Shown in pieces: positions 9,203-18,322 of a stretch of DNA of 64,000 nt. The translations under genes and the position numbers were made by a program. Every line of letters starts with the position of its first letter. The first letter of the stretch is position 1. This stretch comes from Roseiflexus sp. (GTDB taxonomy: Bacteria > Chloroflexota > Chloroflexia > Chloroflexales > Roseiflexaceae), in the NCBI GenBank assembly GCA_025062325.1, contig JANXAL010000101.1:43168-107167 (forward strand). The letters are read 5' to 3'. Under the pieces are notes generated by a model that did not search any database, was not told the DNA's origin, and was given only the letters and a program-made list of their open reading frames with translations.

Positions 9203-10456
9203 ATGACTATGGAGCAGGAAAGCGCGCTCGCGAGCGCGCAGCGCCAGTTCGATATCGCTGCTGACATCCTGCAGCTCGAACCTGGTCTCCGCCGCATCCT
9301 GCGAGTTCCGCAACGCGAACTGACGGTAACGTTCCCAGTAAAGATGGACGACGGTCGAATCGAAACATTTGTTGGGTATCGCGTCCATCACAACATCACT
9401 CGTGGGCCAGCGAAGGGGGGCATTCGCTACCATCCTGATGTTACTATCGATGATGTGCGCGCCTTCAGCATGTTGATGACCTGGAAGTGCGCCACGGTCA
9501 ACATCCCTTACGGCGGTGCGAAGGGTGCGGTTGTGGTCGATCCGCGCAAACTGTCGCTGGGTGAGCTCGAGCGCCTGACCCGCCGCTACACGACAGAAAT
9601 CAGCGTCCTGATCAGCCCGGATCGCGACATCCCTGCGCCCGACATTGGCACCAACCCACAGATCATGGCCTGGATCATGGACACCTACTCGATGCACAGC
9701 GGCCATACGGTTCCGGCAGTTGTGACCGGCAAACCGATTGAGATCGGCGGTTCTTACGGGCGACGTGAGGCGACGGCGCGCGGATTGGCGTATGTGCTGC
9801 GCGAAGCTGCTGAGGCGCTGAGCTTCCCGATAGCTGGCGCGCGGGTTGTAATCCAGGGGTTTGGCAACGTCGGCGCTACCTGCGCGCGTCTCCTGGAGGG
9901 AATGGGCGCTACCATCATCGCCGTGTCGGATAGTAAAGGCGGCATTTATCGCCGCAATGGCTTGCCGCTTGCATCGGTCATTGCACACAAACAGCGCACT
10001 GGAACAGTTGCCGATTTCCCGGAAGCCGATCACGTAACGAATCCCGAGTTGCTTGAACTGCCCTGCGACATCCTGGTGCCAGCCGCAGTCCAGACGCAGA
10101 TTACCGCACGAAATGCTGATCGCATTCGCGCAAGGATCATCGGTGAGGCGGCAAATGCGCCGACGACGCCGGAAGCCGATGCCATTCTGTACGACCGCGG
10201 CATTTTTGTCATTCCCGACATCCTTGCGAGCGCTGGGGGCGTAACCGTCAGTTATTTTGAGTGGGTGCAAGGATTACAGGAGTTCTTCTGGACCGAGCGC
10301 GAGGTCAATGCGCAACTCGAGCGTGTGATGGTCGGAGCGTTCAACCATGTGCTGCGCACCGCACACGAACGCCGTGTCCACATGCGAACCGCAGCCTATC
10401 TGATTGCCGTTAGCCGGGTGGCGGAAGCAACGCGCATCCGTGGCATCTATCCGTGA
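9203..10456 (+). CDS. gdhA: Glutamate dehydrogenase (Glu/Leu/Phe/Val family)
   Basis: A 417-aa hexameric-type enzyme interconverting glutamate and 2-oxoglutarate plus ammonia. The substrate site KGGIRYHP and the catalytic-lysine region PYGGAKGAVVVDP are intact, as are DIPAPDIGTNPQIMAW and the Rossmann motif VIQGFGNVGATCARLL. Short bacterial and archaeal NAD-type GDHs have this length. ATG 9203 is preceded by GGAGGACAGGAAGT, a strong ribosome site; the frame extends upstream to 9044, but that part is non-coding in composition. A TATACT -10-like hexamer lies near 9130. yraN starts 9 bp after its stop, so the two are probably co-transcribed. Confidence 0.95.
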   Translation: MTMEQESALASAQRQFDIAADILQLEPGLRRILRVPQRELTVTFPVKMDDGRIETFVGYRVHHNITRGPAKGGIRYHPDVTIDDVRAFSMLMTWKCATVNIPYGGAKGAVVVDPRKLSLGELERLTRRYTTEISVLISPDRDIPAPDIGTNPQIMAWIMDTYSMHSGHTVPAVVTGKPIEIGGSYGRREATARGLAYVLREAAEALSFPIAGARVVIQGFGNVGATCARLLEGMGATIIAVSDSKGGIYRRNGLPLASVIAHKQRTGTVADFPEADHVTNPELLELPCDILVPAAVQTQITARNADRIRARIIGEAANAPTTPEADAILYDRGIFVIPDILASAGGVTVSYFEWVQGLQEFFWTEREVNAQLERVMVGAFNHVLRTAHERRVHMRTAAYLIAVSRVAEATRIRGIYP

Positions 10457-10465
10457 GGCGATATA

Positions 10466-10837
10466 ATGGGGCGGCGCCAACGCCTTGGCGAGTGGGGCGA
10501 GACGGTGGCGGTGCGCTATCTGGCGCGTCGCGGGTATGAGGTGCTGAGGCGCAAGTGGCGCTGCGCCGCTGGTGAAGTTGACATTGTCGCTCGACATAAT
10601 GGCGTGTTGATCTTCGTAGAGGTGCGCACGCGGAGCGGGAATGATCCGGGAATGGCTGCTGAGTCGATCACTGCCGCCAAGCGTGCGCGCCTGATAACGC
10701 TCGCTGGCATGTTTCTCGAGTCTCACCATCTTCCCGCCGACACGCCTTGGCGGATCGATATCGTGGCAATTGCTGCCGGATCATACGGACAGGCTGTTTC
10801 GATTGAGCACATTCCGTTTGCGGTCGAAACAACGTAG
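10466..10837 (+). CDS. yraN: UPF0102 (YraN) nuclease-fold protein
   Basis: A 123-aa protein spanning the family: [20 protein letters not shown], then [20 protein letters not shown] and LIFVEVRTR. The E..D..(E)VK/R pattern is that of the restriction-endonuclease-like (PD-(D/E)XK) fold, with R in place of the usual lysine in VEVRTR. The family is widespread and its cellular role is not settled; a DNA-processing role is inferred from the fold. It follows gdhA by 9 bp. Confidence 0.93.
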   Translation: MGRRQRLGEWGETVAVRYLARRGYEVLRRKWRCAAGEVDIVARHNGVLIFVEVRTRSGNDPGMAAESITAAKRARLITLAGMFLESHHLPADTPWRIDIVAIAAGSYGQAVSIEHIPFAVETT

Positions 10838-10874
10838 CTGGAATGTGCGCGCTGGTTTCCAGAGAGGTTGACTG

Positions 10875-11435
10875 ATGGCATTCATCCACCCGACCGCAGA
10901 GGTGTCGCCGCAGGCAGAGATTGGCGAAGGAACGCGCATCTGGCACGGCGCGCAGATCCGTGAACGCGCTAGGCTTGGTAGAGGATGCATCGTCGGAAAG
11001 AATGTTTATGTTGATGTTGAAGTCATTATCGGCGACCATGTCAAAATACAAAACAACGCGTCGCTCTATCACGGGCTGACTGTCGAGGACGGCGTGTTTA
11101 TTGGACCGCACGCCATTTTCACCAATGATCGCATCCCGCGCGCCATCAATCCCGACGGCTCGCTCAAAGGCGCCGCTGATTGGACCGTCGGGCGCACGCT
11201 CGTCCGCCGGGGTGCGTCGATCGGAGCTGGCGCGATTATCGTGACGGGTGTGACGATTGGCGAGTGGGCGTTGTGCGGCGCAGGAGCGCTCGTCACACGT
11301 GACGTGCCTGCCCATGCGATTGTCGTCGGCAATCCGGCGCGGATCATTGGCTACATCAGCGCTGGCGGCGTGCGCTGTGCAACCCAGGAGGAAGCCATCG
11401 CGCGCACGGCGCAGGAGCAACAGACTGCCTTGTAG
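10875..11435 (+). CDS. Hexapeptide-repeat (left-handed beta-helix) acyltransferase
   Basis: At 186 aa it consists mostly of [LIV]GXXXX hexapeptide repeats (IGEGTRIWHGAQI, IGDHVKIQNNASLY), ending with VVGNPARIIGYI, typical of trimeric acetyltransferases. The closest type is the WlbB/WbpD family, which N-acetylates a UDP-3-amino-uronate for surface polysaccharides; the sequence HPTAEVSPQAEIGEGTRIWHG fits it well. No matching aminotransferase or dehydrogenase is adjacent, so the substrate is uncertain. It starts 37 bp after yraN with GAGAGG upstream of ATG. Confidence 0.88.
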   Translation: MAFIHPTAEVSPQAEIGEGTRIWHGAQIRERARLGRGCIVGKNVYVDVEVIIGDHVKIQNNASLYHGLTVEDGVFIGPHAIFTNDRIPRAINPDGSLKGAADWTVGRTLVRRGASIGAGAIIVTGVTIGEWALCGAGALVTRDVPAHAIVVGNPARIIGYISAGGVRCATQEEAIARTAQEQQTAL

Positions 11436-11469
11436 CGCAGCGGCGGCGCATGCATATGGGAGGAATGAA

Positions 11470-11913
11470 GTGGAACACAAACGTGTCAGTGATGTCATGC
11501 ACTATGGCGTGATTTCGTGCCGGGTCGAAACGCCGGTCGAAGAGGCGCTGGCGCTCATGCAGGAGCATCGCATCCACGCGCTGGTGATCGTTGATGGACC
11601 CGGCTACCTTGCCGGGATTGTGTCGCAGACCGACCTGCTGCGGGCATGGAAGGAGGGGTCGTCGTTCGAGGCGGTGATGCGCGGACCAGTTGGCGACATC
11701 ATGACCCGCAGCGTGGTGACGTGCATGCCCGAAATGGAACTCGACCGCGCAATCCAATTGCTCAACCGCCACCGCATCCATCGGCTGGTCGTCGTCGAAG
11801 AGCGCAACGACGGGCGCTTCTGGCCCGTCGGCATCCTGTCGATGACCGACATCGTGCGCGCACTTGAGAGCGAGAGGTTAGGTGAGGGCCAATCTTCAAG
11901 CGCTGCGACCTGA
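11470..11913 (+). CDS. Two-CBS-domain protein
   Basis: A 147-aa stand-alone pair of CBS domains (Bateman module). The first is VSDVMHYGVISCRVETPVEE through VSQTDLLRAW and the second IMTRSVVTCMPEMELDRAIQ through GILSMTDIVRAL. Such proteins bind adenosyl ligands (AMP, ATP, SAM or NAD) as energy sensors; partner and ligand are unknown. The GTG at 11470 is chosen because GGGAGG lies 6 bp upstream; the open frame extends back into the acyltransferase gene, but that part is out-of-frame shadow. A perfect palindrome follows it. Confidence 0.85.
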   Translation: MEHKRVSDVMHYGVISCRVETPVEEALALMQEHRIHALVIVDGPGYLAGIVSQTDLLRAWKEGSSFEAVMRGPVGDIMTRSVVTCMPEMELDRAIQLLNRHRIHRLVVVEERNDGRFWPVGILSMTDIVRALESERLGEGQSSSAAT

Positions 11914-11938
11914 CCAATCATCTCTGATCTGGACGACG

Positions 11939-11965
11939 TAAGGGCGGGTCTCAGACCCGCCCTTA
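11939..11965. repeat. 27-bp palindrome, possible terminator; member of a dispersed family
   Basis: TAAGGGCGGGTCT (11939-11951) and its exact complement (11953-11965) around a single C. It is preceded by GGACGACG. Related copies lie at 24973-25000 and 25042-25073. It may terminate the CBS gene, but no U-run follows. Confidence 0.75.
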
Positions 11966-12097
11966 TGATCCACTGTCCCGCCGGATCGGCTCCAGGTTCT
12001 CCTGTGCGGGCCGCAGTTGACGTAGAGCGCTTGAGGACGTAGAGTAGGGGGGTGGAGTCTTTGAGGATTTCATATTCGTTTCGTCTGAGACAAGCGT

Positions 12098-13228
12098 ATG
12101 ATCCAGCAGCGTCTGCAGATTGCTGAGCCTGGTACACATCACCTGCCTATCAACGAAATCATCCAGGGTGATTGTATTCAGGTCTTGAAAACATTCCCTG
12201 AGAAGTCAATAGACCTGATCTTCGCAGATCCGCCCTACAACCTTCAGCTTCGTCACGAACTGCTCCGCCCTAATCAGACGGTTGTGGACGGCGTCGATGA
12301 CAAGTGGGATCAATTCGAGGATTTTCAGGAATATGATGCCTTCACCCGCGCCTGGCTCAGTGAGTGCCGCAGAGTGCTCAAAGACAATGGCACAATCTGG
12401 GTTATAGGGACATACCATAACATCTTTCGCGTTGGGACGATCATGATGGATTTAGGGTTCTGGATATTGAACGATGTCATCTGGCATAAAACGAATCCGA
12501 TGCCGAATTTTCGCGGGGTTCGCTTTCAGAATGCGACCGAGACATTGATATGGGCGAAGAAATCTGCTGATCAGAAGAAATACACGTTCAACTACCATGC
12601 CATGAAACATCTCAATGAAGAGAAGCAGATGCAGAATGTCTGGCATATTCCGCTCTGCACCGGCGCCGAACGGGTGAAGGTCAATGGCAGGAAAGCGCAC
12701 TCGACGCAAAAGCCAGAAGCGTTGTTATACCGGGTCATCCTGGCATCGAGCAATCCTGGCGATCTCGTGCTTGATCCATTCTTCGGTTCTGGCACGACCG
12801 GAGTTGTTGCGCGAAGACTGAAGCGAAATTATATCGGCATCGAATTGGATTCAACCTACGTCGAGATTGCCAGAAAGAGGATCGAACGTACACCGATGTC
12901 GTTCTTTGACGATGATTTGCTCGAAACAAAATCGAAACGCGATGTGCCGCGGGTTCGTTTTGGTCAGCTTGTTGAGTCGCACTATATCGGCGTCGGTCAG
13001 AAAGTCTACTCGAAAGATCGAACAGTCGTAGCAGTTGTCAGGGCAGACTCGCAATTGCAATGGGGCAATATCACCGGTTCTATCCACAAAATAGCCGCTC
13101 TCGCTCAGAATAAGCCCGCCTTCAATGGCTGGGAGTACTGGTACTGCGAGGATCGAGAGGGCAAGCTGGTTAGTATTGATAGCATTCGTGAACGATATCG
13201 GGCGGAGAACGGTCTGATGTCGTCATAG
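12098..13228 (+). CDS. Beta-class adenine DNA methyltransferase (CcrM/M.HinfI-like), orphan
   Basis: A 376-aa N6-adenine methyltransferase. Catalytic motif IV FADPPYNLQL is at residues 42-51 and the SAM motif LDPFFGSGTTG is near 225; this order defines the beta class. The extended NLQL after DPPY and the C-terminal domain (about 290-370, with SIHKIAALAQNKPAFNGWEYW) are typical of CcrM and M.HinfI, which methylate GANTC; that specificity is a prediction. No restriction endonuclease gene is adjacent, so it looks solitary and may act in regulation or replication timing rather than defence. The flanking gaps are repeat-rich and the gene appears monocistronic. ATG 12098 lacks a strong ribosome site. 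Confidence 0.9.
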   Translation: MIQQRLQIAEPGTHHLPINEIIQGDCIQVLKTFPEKSIDLIFADPPYNLQLRHELLRPNQTVVDGVDDKWDQFEDFQEYDAFTRAWLSECRRVLKDNGTIWVIGTYHNIFRVGTIMMDLGFWILNDVIWHKTNPMPNFRGVRFQNATETLIWAKKSADQKKYTFNYHAMKHLNEEKQMQNVWHIPLCTGAERVKVNGRKAHSTQKPEALLYRVILASSNPGDLVLDPFFGSGTTGVVARRLKRNYIGIELDSTYVEIARKRIERTPMSFFDDDLLETKSKRDVPRVRFGQLVESHYIGVGQKVYSKDRTVVAVVRADSQLQWGNITGSIHKIAALAQNKPAFNGWEYWYCEDREGKLVSIDSIRERYRAENGLMSS

Positions 13229-13488
13229 CTTTTGCGAATTAATCCGGTATCACACGGTCTACCCTGCACGGGCGGGCTTCGCAACAGCTGAGCTGCGGGC
13301 TGATGAAGGCGAAGAGATACCTCCAGTAAACCTGCGGCCAAGCCGCGCGTTCTCCGAGCTACGGGCTAAAGCCCTCGCGCAGAACGTAGAAGCCCTGGAG
13401 GGGCTTTTGTGACCTCAGCCGGGGCTTATGGAGTTTGAGAAAATAATCCAGTATCGCCTAAACTAGCCCGCGCAGGCGGACTTCCCTT
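13229..13488. repeat. Composite intergenic repeat region
   Basis: No gene is visible. The region has several short GC-rich inverted segments: CGGGCTAAAGCCC near 13363, AAGCCCTGGAGGGGCTT near 13389, and two ATCCGGTAT/ATCCAGTATC-like copies near 13240 and 13445, each followed within 20-30 bp by a GC-rich GCGCAGGCGGACTTC or CGGGCGGGCTTCGC segment. It looks like two partial copies of one mobile intergenic repeat between the methyltransferase and the convergent E2 gene. Confidence 0.55.
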
Positions 13489-14796
13489 TCACCCCACCAG
13501 CAGCGCCAGCGGCTGCTCCAGCAATCGCTTCACCTCGTTGAGAAACCGCGCAGCTTCGGCGCCGTCGGTGACGCGGTGGTCCGCCGAGAGGGTCAGCATC
13601 ATCAGGTGCTTCGCCACCACTTCGTCACTGTCGTCCTTGAATGCCGGAACGCGCCGGATCATGCCGACCGCCAGGCTGGCTGCCTGCGGCGGCGTGATGA
13701 TCGACGTGAACTCGGTGATGCCGTACATCCCCATGTTGCTGACCGTAAACGTGCCTCCCTGGAGCAGATCGGGCGTGATCTTCCCCTCGCGGGCCAGGGC
13801 GATGAGCCGTTTGGCTTCACGCGCGATCGAGCCGAGCGAGCGATCCTGACAATTCGTGATTACCGGCGCCATCAGTCCGTTCTCCAGCGCCACCGCGATG
13901 GCGATATTGACTGTCGGATGCTGGATGATCCCCTCGTCGCTGTAGGAGGCGTTGAGATTGGGGAAGGCGAGCAGTGCGCCGGCGCACGCTTTGACGACCA
14001 TATCGTTAACCGAGAACTGTTCCTCTTTTGCGCGTCCGGCGTTTGCCTGTGCACGCAACGCGAGCGCCGCGCCCATATCGACTTCGATAGACACGAAGAT
14101 ATGCGGGAACTGTTGCCAGCTTTGCAGCATGCGGCGCGCGATGGTCTTGCGCATATTGCTGAGCGGCGTAACGACGCCTGCTGCTGGCGACGGCGCGGTA
14201 ACCGGAGCGGGGACGGGCGGCGGCGCCGCTGGCGCTGGCGCAGGCGGCGGCGCGACCGGGCTTGGGGTTGGCGCTGGTGCGACCGGGGCGGGAGTTGGCG
14301 CTGGCGCAGCGCTGCGCGCAGCCAGATATGCCTCGATGTCTTCTTTCACGATGCGTCCAGCCGGACCAGTGCCGCGCACCTGGCGCAGATCAATGCCATG
14401 CTCGCGCGCTAGGCGACGCGCTAGCGGCGATGCGCGAATCTCACCCGCCTCCACTGCGGGCGCTTCGCCAACTGGCTGCGGAGCGACTGGTGCAGGAGCT
14501 TCGCCAACTGGCGCGGATGCGGCTGGCGCCTCAGCGGTGGGTGCAGACGCCTGTGCGCCATTCCCGCCGTCGAGCCGCGCAATGACCGCGTTGACCGGGG
14601 CAGATTGCCCTTCCTGCACAACGATCTCGGTCAGAATGCCTGACGCGAACGCCTCGATCTCAATGGTGACCTTATCGGTCTCGATTTCAGCAATCGGTTC
14701 GCCGCGGCGAACCATGTCACCCGGCTTTTTCAGCCAGCGGACGATCGTGCCCTCCTGCATATCGAAGCCCATTTTGGGCATAGTAATGTCGGGCAT
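13489..14796 (-). CDS. pdhC: 2-oxo acid dehydrogenase E2 (dihydrolipoamide acyltransferase)
   Basis: This is the core subunit of a pyruvate (or branched-chain 2-oxo acid) dehydrogenase complex; it transfers the acyl group from lipoate to CoA. In order it has one lipoyl domain (about 1-75, lipoyl lysine in ETDKVTIE), a Pro/Ala-rich linker, the E1/E3-binding domain (about 118-155, RASPLARRLAREHGIDL), a second long Ala-Pro linker, and the catalytic domain (about 200-435) with the active-site motif ADHRVTDG. ATG 14796 has GGAG upstream; the GTG at 14808 overlaps the E1-beta stop. It is the last gene of pdhA-pdhB-pdhC. No E3 (lpd) gene follows, so E3 must be encoded elsewhere. Confidence 0.93.
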   Translation of the reverse strand: MPDITMPKMGFDMQEGTIVRWLKKPGDMVRRGEPIAEIETDKVTIEIEAFASGILTEIVVQEGQSAPVNAVIARLDGGNGAQASAPTAEAPAASAPVGEAPAPVAPQPVGEAPAVEAGEIRASPLARRLAREHGIDLRQVRGTGPAGRIVKEDIEAYLAARSAAPAPTPAPVAPAPTPSPVAPPPAPAPAAPPPVPAPVTAPSPAAGVVTPLSNMRKTIARRMLQSWQQFPHIFVSIEVDMGAALALRAQANAGRAKEEQFSVNDMVVKACAGALLAFPNLNASYSDEGIIQHPTVNIAIAVALENGLMAPVITNCQDRSLGSIAREAKRLIALAREGKITPDLLQGGTFTVSNMGMYGITEFTSIITPPQAASLAVGMIRRVPAFKDDSDEVVAKHLMMLTLSADHRVTDGAEAARFLNEVKRLLEQPLALLVG

Positions 14797-14807
14797 AGGT
14801 CTCTCCA

Positions 14808-15776
14808 CTACGACAGCGTCTTTCGGATCGCCTGCACAATCCGATCGACCGTCACCACAGTTTGCAACTCCAGATTCCTCGAATAGGGCATCGGCACTTC
14901 ACGGAAATTAACCCGTGCGATTGGCGCATCTAGGTAATCGAAGCCGTACTCATACAGGCGCGCTGCAATCTCGGCGCTTGTGCCGAACGACTGCCAGTCC
15001 TCCGTCACCACCACGGCGCGGTTGGTCTTCTTAAAACTTTCGAGTGCTACGCTCATATCGAGCGGTCGCAGCGTGCGCAGATCAACGATCTCGACCTCGA
15101 TCCCGTCGCGGGCGAGAATATCGGCAGCCTGCTGCGACAGATGGACCATGCGCGAATAGGTCACGACGGTAATGTCGCGCCCCTCGCGCGCCAGGCGCGC
15201 CTTGCCCAGCGGAACAGTGTAGCTTCCCTCTGGCACTTCGCCTTTGACGGTGTACATCAGCGTATGCTCGATGAAAACGACCGGGTCCGGATCCTCGATG
15301 GCCGCCTTCAGCATCCCCTTCATATCGTAGGGTGTTGCGGGGGCGACGACCTTGAGACCCGGCATATGCGCAAAGTAAACGTCGAATGACTGCGAGTGAG
15401 TGGCGGAGAGTTGCGTCCAGCCGTTGGTCGTGCGCAGCACCATCGGCACGGTCATCTGACCGCCGAACATAGCGTAGATCTTGGCAGCGTGATTGAAGAG
15501 CATGTCGAATGCCAAGAGCGAAAAGTTGACCGACATAATCTCGGCAATCGGGCGCATGCCGACCATTGCGGCGCCAATGGCGATGCCCACAATGCCGGAC
15601 TCGGCAATGGGCGCGTCGCGGATGCGCTCCGGTCCATACTGTTCAAGGAAACCGGCAGTGACGCCGTAGGTGCTGCCGTAGCGACCAATATCTTCGCCGA
15701 TGATGAAGACGCGCTCGTCCTGCATTGCTTCGTGCAACGCTTGGCGCAGCGCTTCACGAACGGTCATGACAGGCAT
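14808..15776 (-). CDS. pdhB: 2-oxo acid dehydrogenase E1 component, beta subunit
   Basis: A 322-aa transketolase-type pyrimidine-binding and C-terminal domain protein that forms the alpha2beta2 E1 with the upstream gene product. Motifs include FIIGEDIGRYGSTYGVT near the start, AIAESGIVGIAIGAAMVG-type sequence (glutamate that activates TPP), and VVTEDWQSFGTSAEIAA in the C-terminal domain. It lies 2 bp after pdhA and overlaps the GTG of the E2 frame, so translation is coupled. Pyruvate is the likely substrate, but branched-chain acids cannot be excluded. Confidence 0.94.
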   Translation of the reverse strand: MPVMTVREALRQALHEAMQDERVFIIGEDIGRYGSTYGVTAGFLEQYGPERIRDAPIAESGIVGIAIGAAMVGMRPIAEIMSVNFSLLAFDMLFNHAAKIYAMFGGQMTVPMVLRTTNGWTQLSATHSQSFDVYFAHMPGLKVVAPATPYDMKGMLKAAIEDPDPVVFIEHTLMYTVKGEVPEGSYTVPLGKARLAREGRDITVVTYSRMVHLSQQAADILARDGIEVEIVDLRTLRPLDMSVALESFKKTNRAVVVTEDWQSFGTSAEIAARLYEYGFDYLDAPIARVNFREVPMPYSRNLELQTVVTVDRIVQAIRKTLS

Positions 15777-15778
15777 AG

Positions 15779-16840
15779 TTATTCTCCGTGAATCGGTGGA
15801 TCAACAGCGATAGGGGCGGCATAGACGCCGGCCTGCGTGATCCATTCGGGTCCTGGTTCCGGGCTTTCATCAGCGAAACGCACAGCGGCTTCGACCTGAT
15901 CATCGATCATCCGGTCGATGTCGCGCAATTGCTGTTCGGTGGCAATCCCCTCATTCAGCAGCAGAGTGCGGAACCGGGTAATCGGATCATTGCGTCGGTG
16001 ACGCTCGATATCTTCCTTCGTGCGATACTTTTGCGTATCCTGCGCGGAGTGACCGCGGAAGCGGTAGGTCATCGCCTCGAGCAGCACCGGACCCTTGCCT
16101 GAGCGTGCGTGCTCGACAGCGCGCAGCGCTGCTTCGCGCATCGCCAGGACATCATTGCCGTCCACCCGTTCGGATGTCATGCCAAAGGCGCACGCCTTGC
16201 GGTATAGCTCGGTCACCGACGAGTGGACTTCCAGCGGCGTGCCCATCGCGTAGAGGTTGTTTTCGCACACAAAGACCACTGGCAGCTTCCAGAGCTGGGC
16301 GAAGTTGAGCGATTCATAGAACTCGCCGCAGTTAGTTGCGCCATCACCGAAAAACGCCATGACCACCGAGTCCTTACGCTGCATCTTCATGCCCAGCGCC
16401 GCGCCAACCGCCAGCGGCAGGTGGCTGCCGACGATCGCATACCCGCCCCAAAAGTTCTTGCTGACGTCGGCGAAGTGCATGGAGCCGCCCAACCCTTTGC
16501 AGCAGCCGGTTACTTTCCCGAACAATTCTGCCATGAGCGCGTTGATGTCGAGCCCGCGCGCAATCGCATGACCGTGATCGCGATAGTGGGTGAAGATATG
16601 ATCTTCCGGACGCAGCGCGGCAATGGCGCCGACTGCCGTCGCCTCTTCGCCGACATAGAGATGGAGAAAGCCGCCGATCTTGGCTTTGGTGTACATCTCC
16701 TGGCACTTCTCCTCAAAGCGCCGGATGAGCACCATCTGCCGATAGTAGTCAATCAGCGTCGCTGCATCAAGCCGAGAGTCGGTCAGCAAAGCTGGCGATG
16801 CGCCAGCGGAACCGTGTGCGTGGTCATTGTGGCGTACCAT
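15779..16840 (-). CDS. pdhA: 2-oxo acid dehydrogenase E1 component, alpha subunit
   Basis: The 353-aa alpha subunit binds thiamine diphosphate through GDGATNCGEFYESLNFA...NN (about residues 167-196). Other hallmarks are the phosphorylation-loop-like YRFRGHSAQDTQKYRT and the N-terminal RRFEEKCQEMYTKAKIGGFLHLYVGEEA. ATG 16840 is chosen because GGGGAAG lies just upstream and homologous sequence begins about 25 residues later; the frame is open to 17050 but looks non-coding. It is the first gene of the operon. Confidence 0.94.
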   Translation of the reverse strand: MVRHNDHAHGSAGASPALLTDSRLDAATLIDYYRQMVLIRRFEEKCQEMYTKAKIGGFLHLYVGEEATAVGAIAALRPEDHIFTHYRDHGHAIARGLDINALMAELFGKVTGCCKGLGGSMHFADVSKNFWGGYAIVGSHLPLAVGAALGMKMQRKDSVVMAFFGDGATNCGEFYESLNFAQLWKLPVVFVCENNLYAMGTPLEVHSSVTELYRKACAFGMTSERVDGNDVLAMREAALRAVEHARSGKGPVLLEAMTYRFRGHSAQDTQKYRTKEDIERHRRNDPITRFRTLLLNEGIATEQQLRDIDRMIDDQVEAAVRFADESPEPGPEWITQAGVYAAPIAVDPPIHGE

Positions 16841-17268
16841 AAGGCTTTCTTCCCCTTTTGCCTGTGCGTCGCATGCGCCAGGGGCGCAAGGCGCGTTTTT
16901 TTGTCCATCGAATACCCAACGTATGGATACACTCTCGTTCGGATGGGGCCAAGGCAGAGATGGCGTCAGACAGGACGCATGGAGGTCCCTCTCTACCCGT
17001 CGAGACGTATGGCAGCGCCTAATATCCGACGATCCGACGATCCGTCGCACAGCAGACCTTCCACAAGCTCCAGGAGTGGGACCCTGTCGCTAGAGCAGAC
17101 CATCCCGCAGTGCGGTGTTGCTCCGCGCACGTCCATACAGAGAAACAGTCGCATACGTGTGTTGTATTGGAAGCAACGGCACGGCGGAGACGCGCCGTCA
17201 CCCGGAGCGAGTAATCGTTTGCCCGCTCCCGCATCCGTTTCTGTCAGCGGGAGCAAGCGTCCAATCTG
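16841..17268. other. 428-bp intergenic region, upstream of pdhA
   Basis: No convincing gene or RNA is seen. It should hold the pdhABC promoter on the minus strand, but I find no clear -10/-35 pair. A short GC-rich hairpin (ACGGCGGAGACGCGCCGT) lies near 17180. Confidence 0.5.
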
Positions 17269-18120
17269 TCACCTGTGTCGATCAGCGACCGATGACGAAC
17301 GGTCCAGAAACAGCGCCTCACCCTGGATCACCCGCACGAGTTCGTCAAGCGTCAGGCGTGAGGGCGAGCGCGGCGGCGCCTTGGGCGTGCCGCAGAGCAG
17401 CATCCGTTTCCCCGGATGCAAATACCAGTCAGCGTCGCGGTCGATAATCCGCAAATCACGGTAGACTGGTGACAGATCGACGTTGGATCGTGATCGGGCA
17501 GCGATGCCCATCCAGCCCTTCTCGTTGCGGTACGCGTAGAGCACCGCGCCATGGCGATACGCCAGTTTACTCGAGCCGCCGTCGTCGCCATCGAGCGCAA
17601 TCCCCAACCCCCAGGGCGTTTCGAACTCGACACGGCGTGCAAACGCCTTCTCAAGCTGGATCTGACGTTGTTCGTGCTCGTACCACGCATCCAGATTGGG
17701 CAGCATTGCGTAAGCCACATGATGAGGGCGATTGGGGAACAGCAAATTGTAACCAGCAACTAGTGCATTAACGTTGAAGAATCCCTGTGAACCTCGAGGC
17801 GCAGTTGCGTTGTCGATCTGGTTCACTTGCTTGACCATGCGAGCAAGCGCCTCATCATCGGGAGCGACGCTGCGGCGCACTAGTTCCGCCGCGCACAACC
17901 CCTGTGCATCAGGCCGGTGATGATCGAACCGTCCGCCGCCAGTATCGACGTGGATGATATGAGGATCTTCGTCGGGTGGACGATGATGAAGCGTTTGGCC
18001 TGCGGGGACGAACTGCAACGTGGCATTGCGGGCGCCGCCGAATCGCACCAGAATCCAGATTGCCGTCAGGCAATCAAGATCCGGAGCGAGATGCCCCACG
18101 ATGGTGGTCAACTCCTCCAC
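17269..18120 (-). CDS. DHH-like predicted phosphohydrolase, 283 aa
   Basis: The N-terminus has the metal-site pattern of the DHH superfamily: GHLAPDLDC with H10, D14 and D16, then HVDTGGGRFDHH with D59 and D66-H67-H68. These would bind Mn or Mg ions, and phosphoester or exopolyphosphate/nanoRNA-type hydrolysis is the family theme. The usual DHHA1 substrate domain is not evident; the C-terminal half (about 150-270) is a separate, unrecognised domain. The substrate is unknown. It is monocistronic and divergent from rpsA, with about 270 bp between them. Confidence 0.65.
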   Translation of the reverse strand: MEELTTIVGHLAPDLDCLTAIWILVRFGGARNATLQFVPAGQTLHHRPPDEDPHIIHVDTGGGRFDHHRPDAQGLCAAELVRRSVAPDDEALARMVKQVNQIDNATAPRGSQGFFNVNALVAGYNLLFPNRPHHVAYAMLPNLDAWYEHEQRQIQLEKAFARRVEFETPWGLGIALDGDDGGSSKLAYRHGAVLYAYRNEKGWMGIAARSRSNVDLSPVYRDLRIIDRDADWYLHPGKRMLLCGTPKAPPRSPSRLTLDELVRVIQGEALFLDRSSSVADRHR

Positions 18121-18293
18121 GGCGACGAAACTCGCTTTCCAGGCTTACCGGGCGCACGACCTGCGTTGGCATGCAGGAGGTACATCAATCCATCTGGAAA
18201 GTATAGCAGAAAAGCGGAGATTCGGCAATGCATTCCGTTGCGGAGCGCTCAGGCATACCAGGCTGTTTGGCGGGCAGTTGCAAACCGCTGCGC

Positions 18294-18322
18294 TTGCGTT
18301 TTGCATGTGAACGCCGTATAAT
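18294..18322 (+). promoter_or_regulatory. Sigma-70-type promoter of rpsA
   Basis: TTGCGT (18294-18299), a 17-bp spacer, then a perfect TATAAT (18317-18322), about 65 bp before the rpsA ATG. Confidence 0.75.

Noticed and set aside
13229..13488. Possible restriction endonuclease partner of the methyltransferase
   Set aside because: The gap contains only repeats; no reading frame long enough for an endonuclease on either side.
16223..17464. 413-codon plus-strand open frame across pdhA and the following gap
   Set aside because: Mostly antisense to pdhA, with no start signal or recognisable domain.
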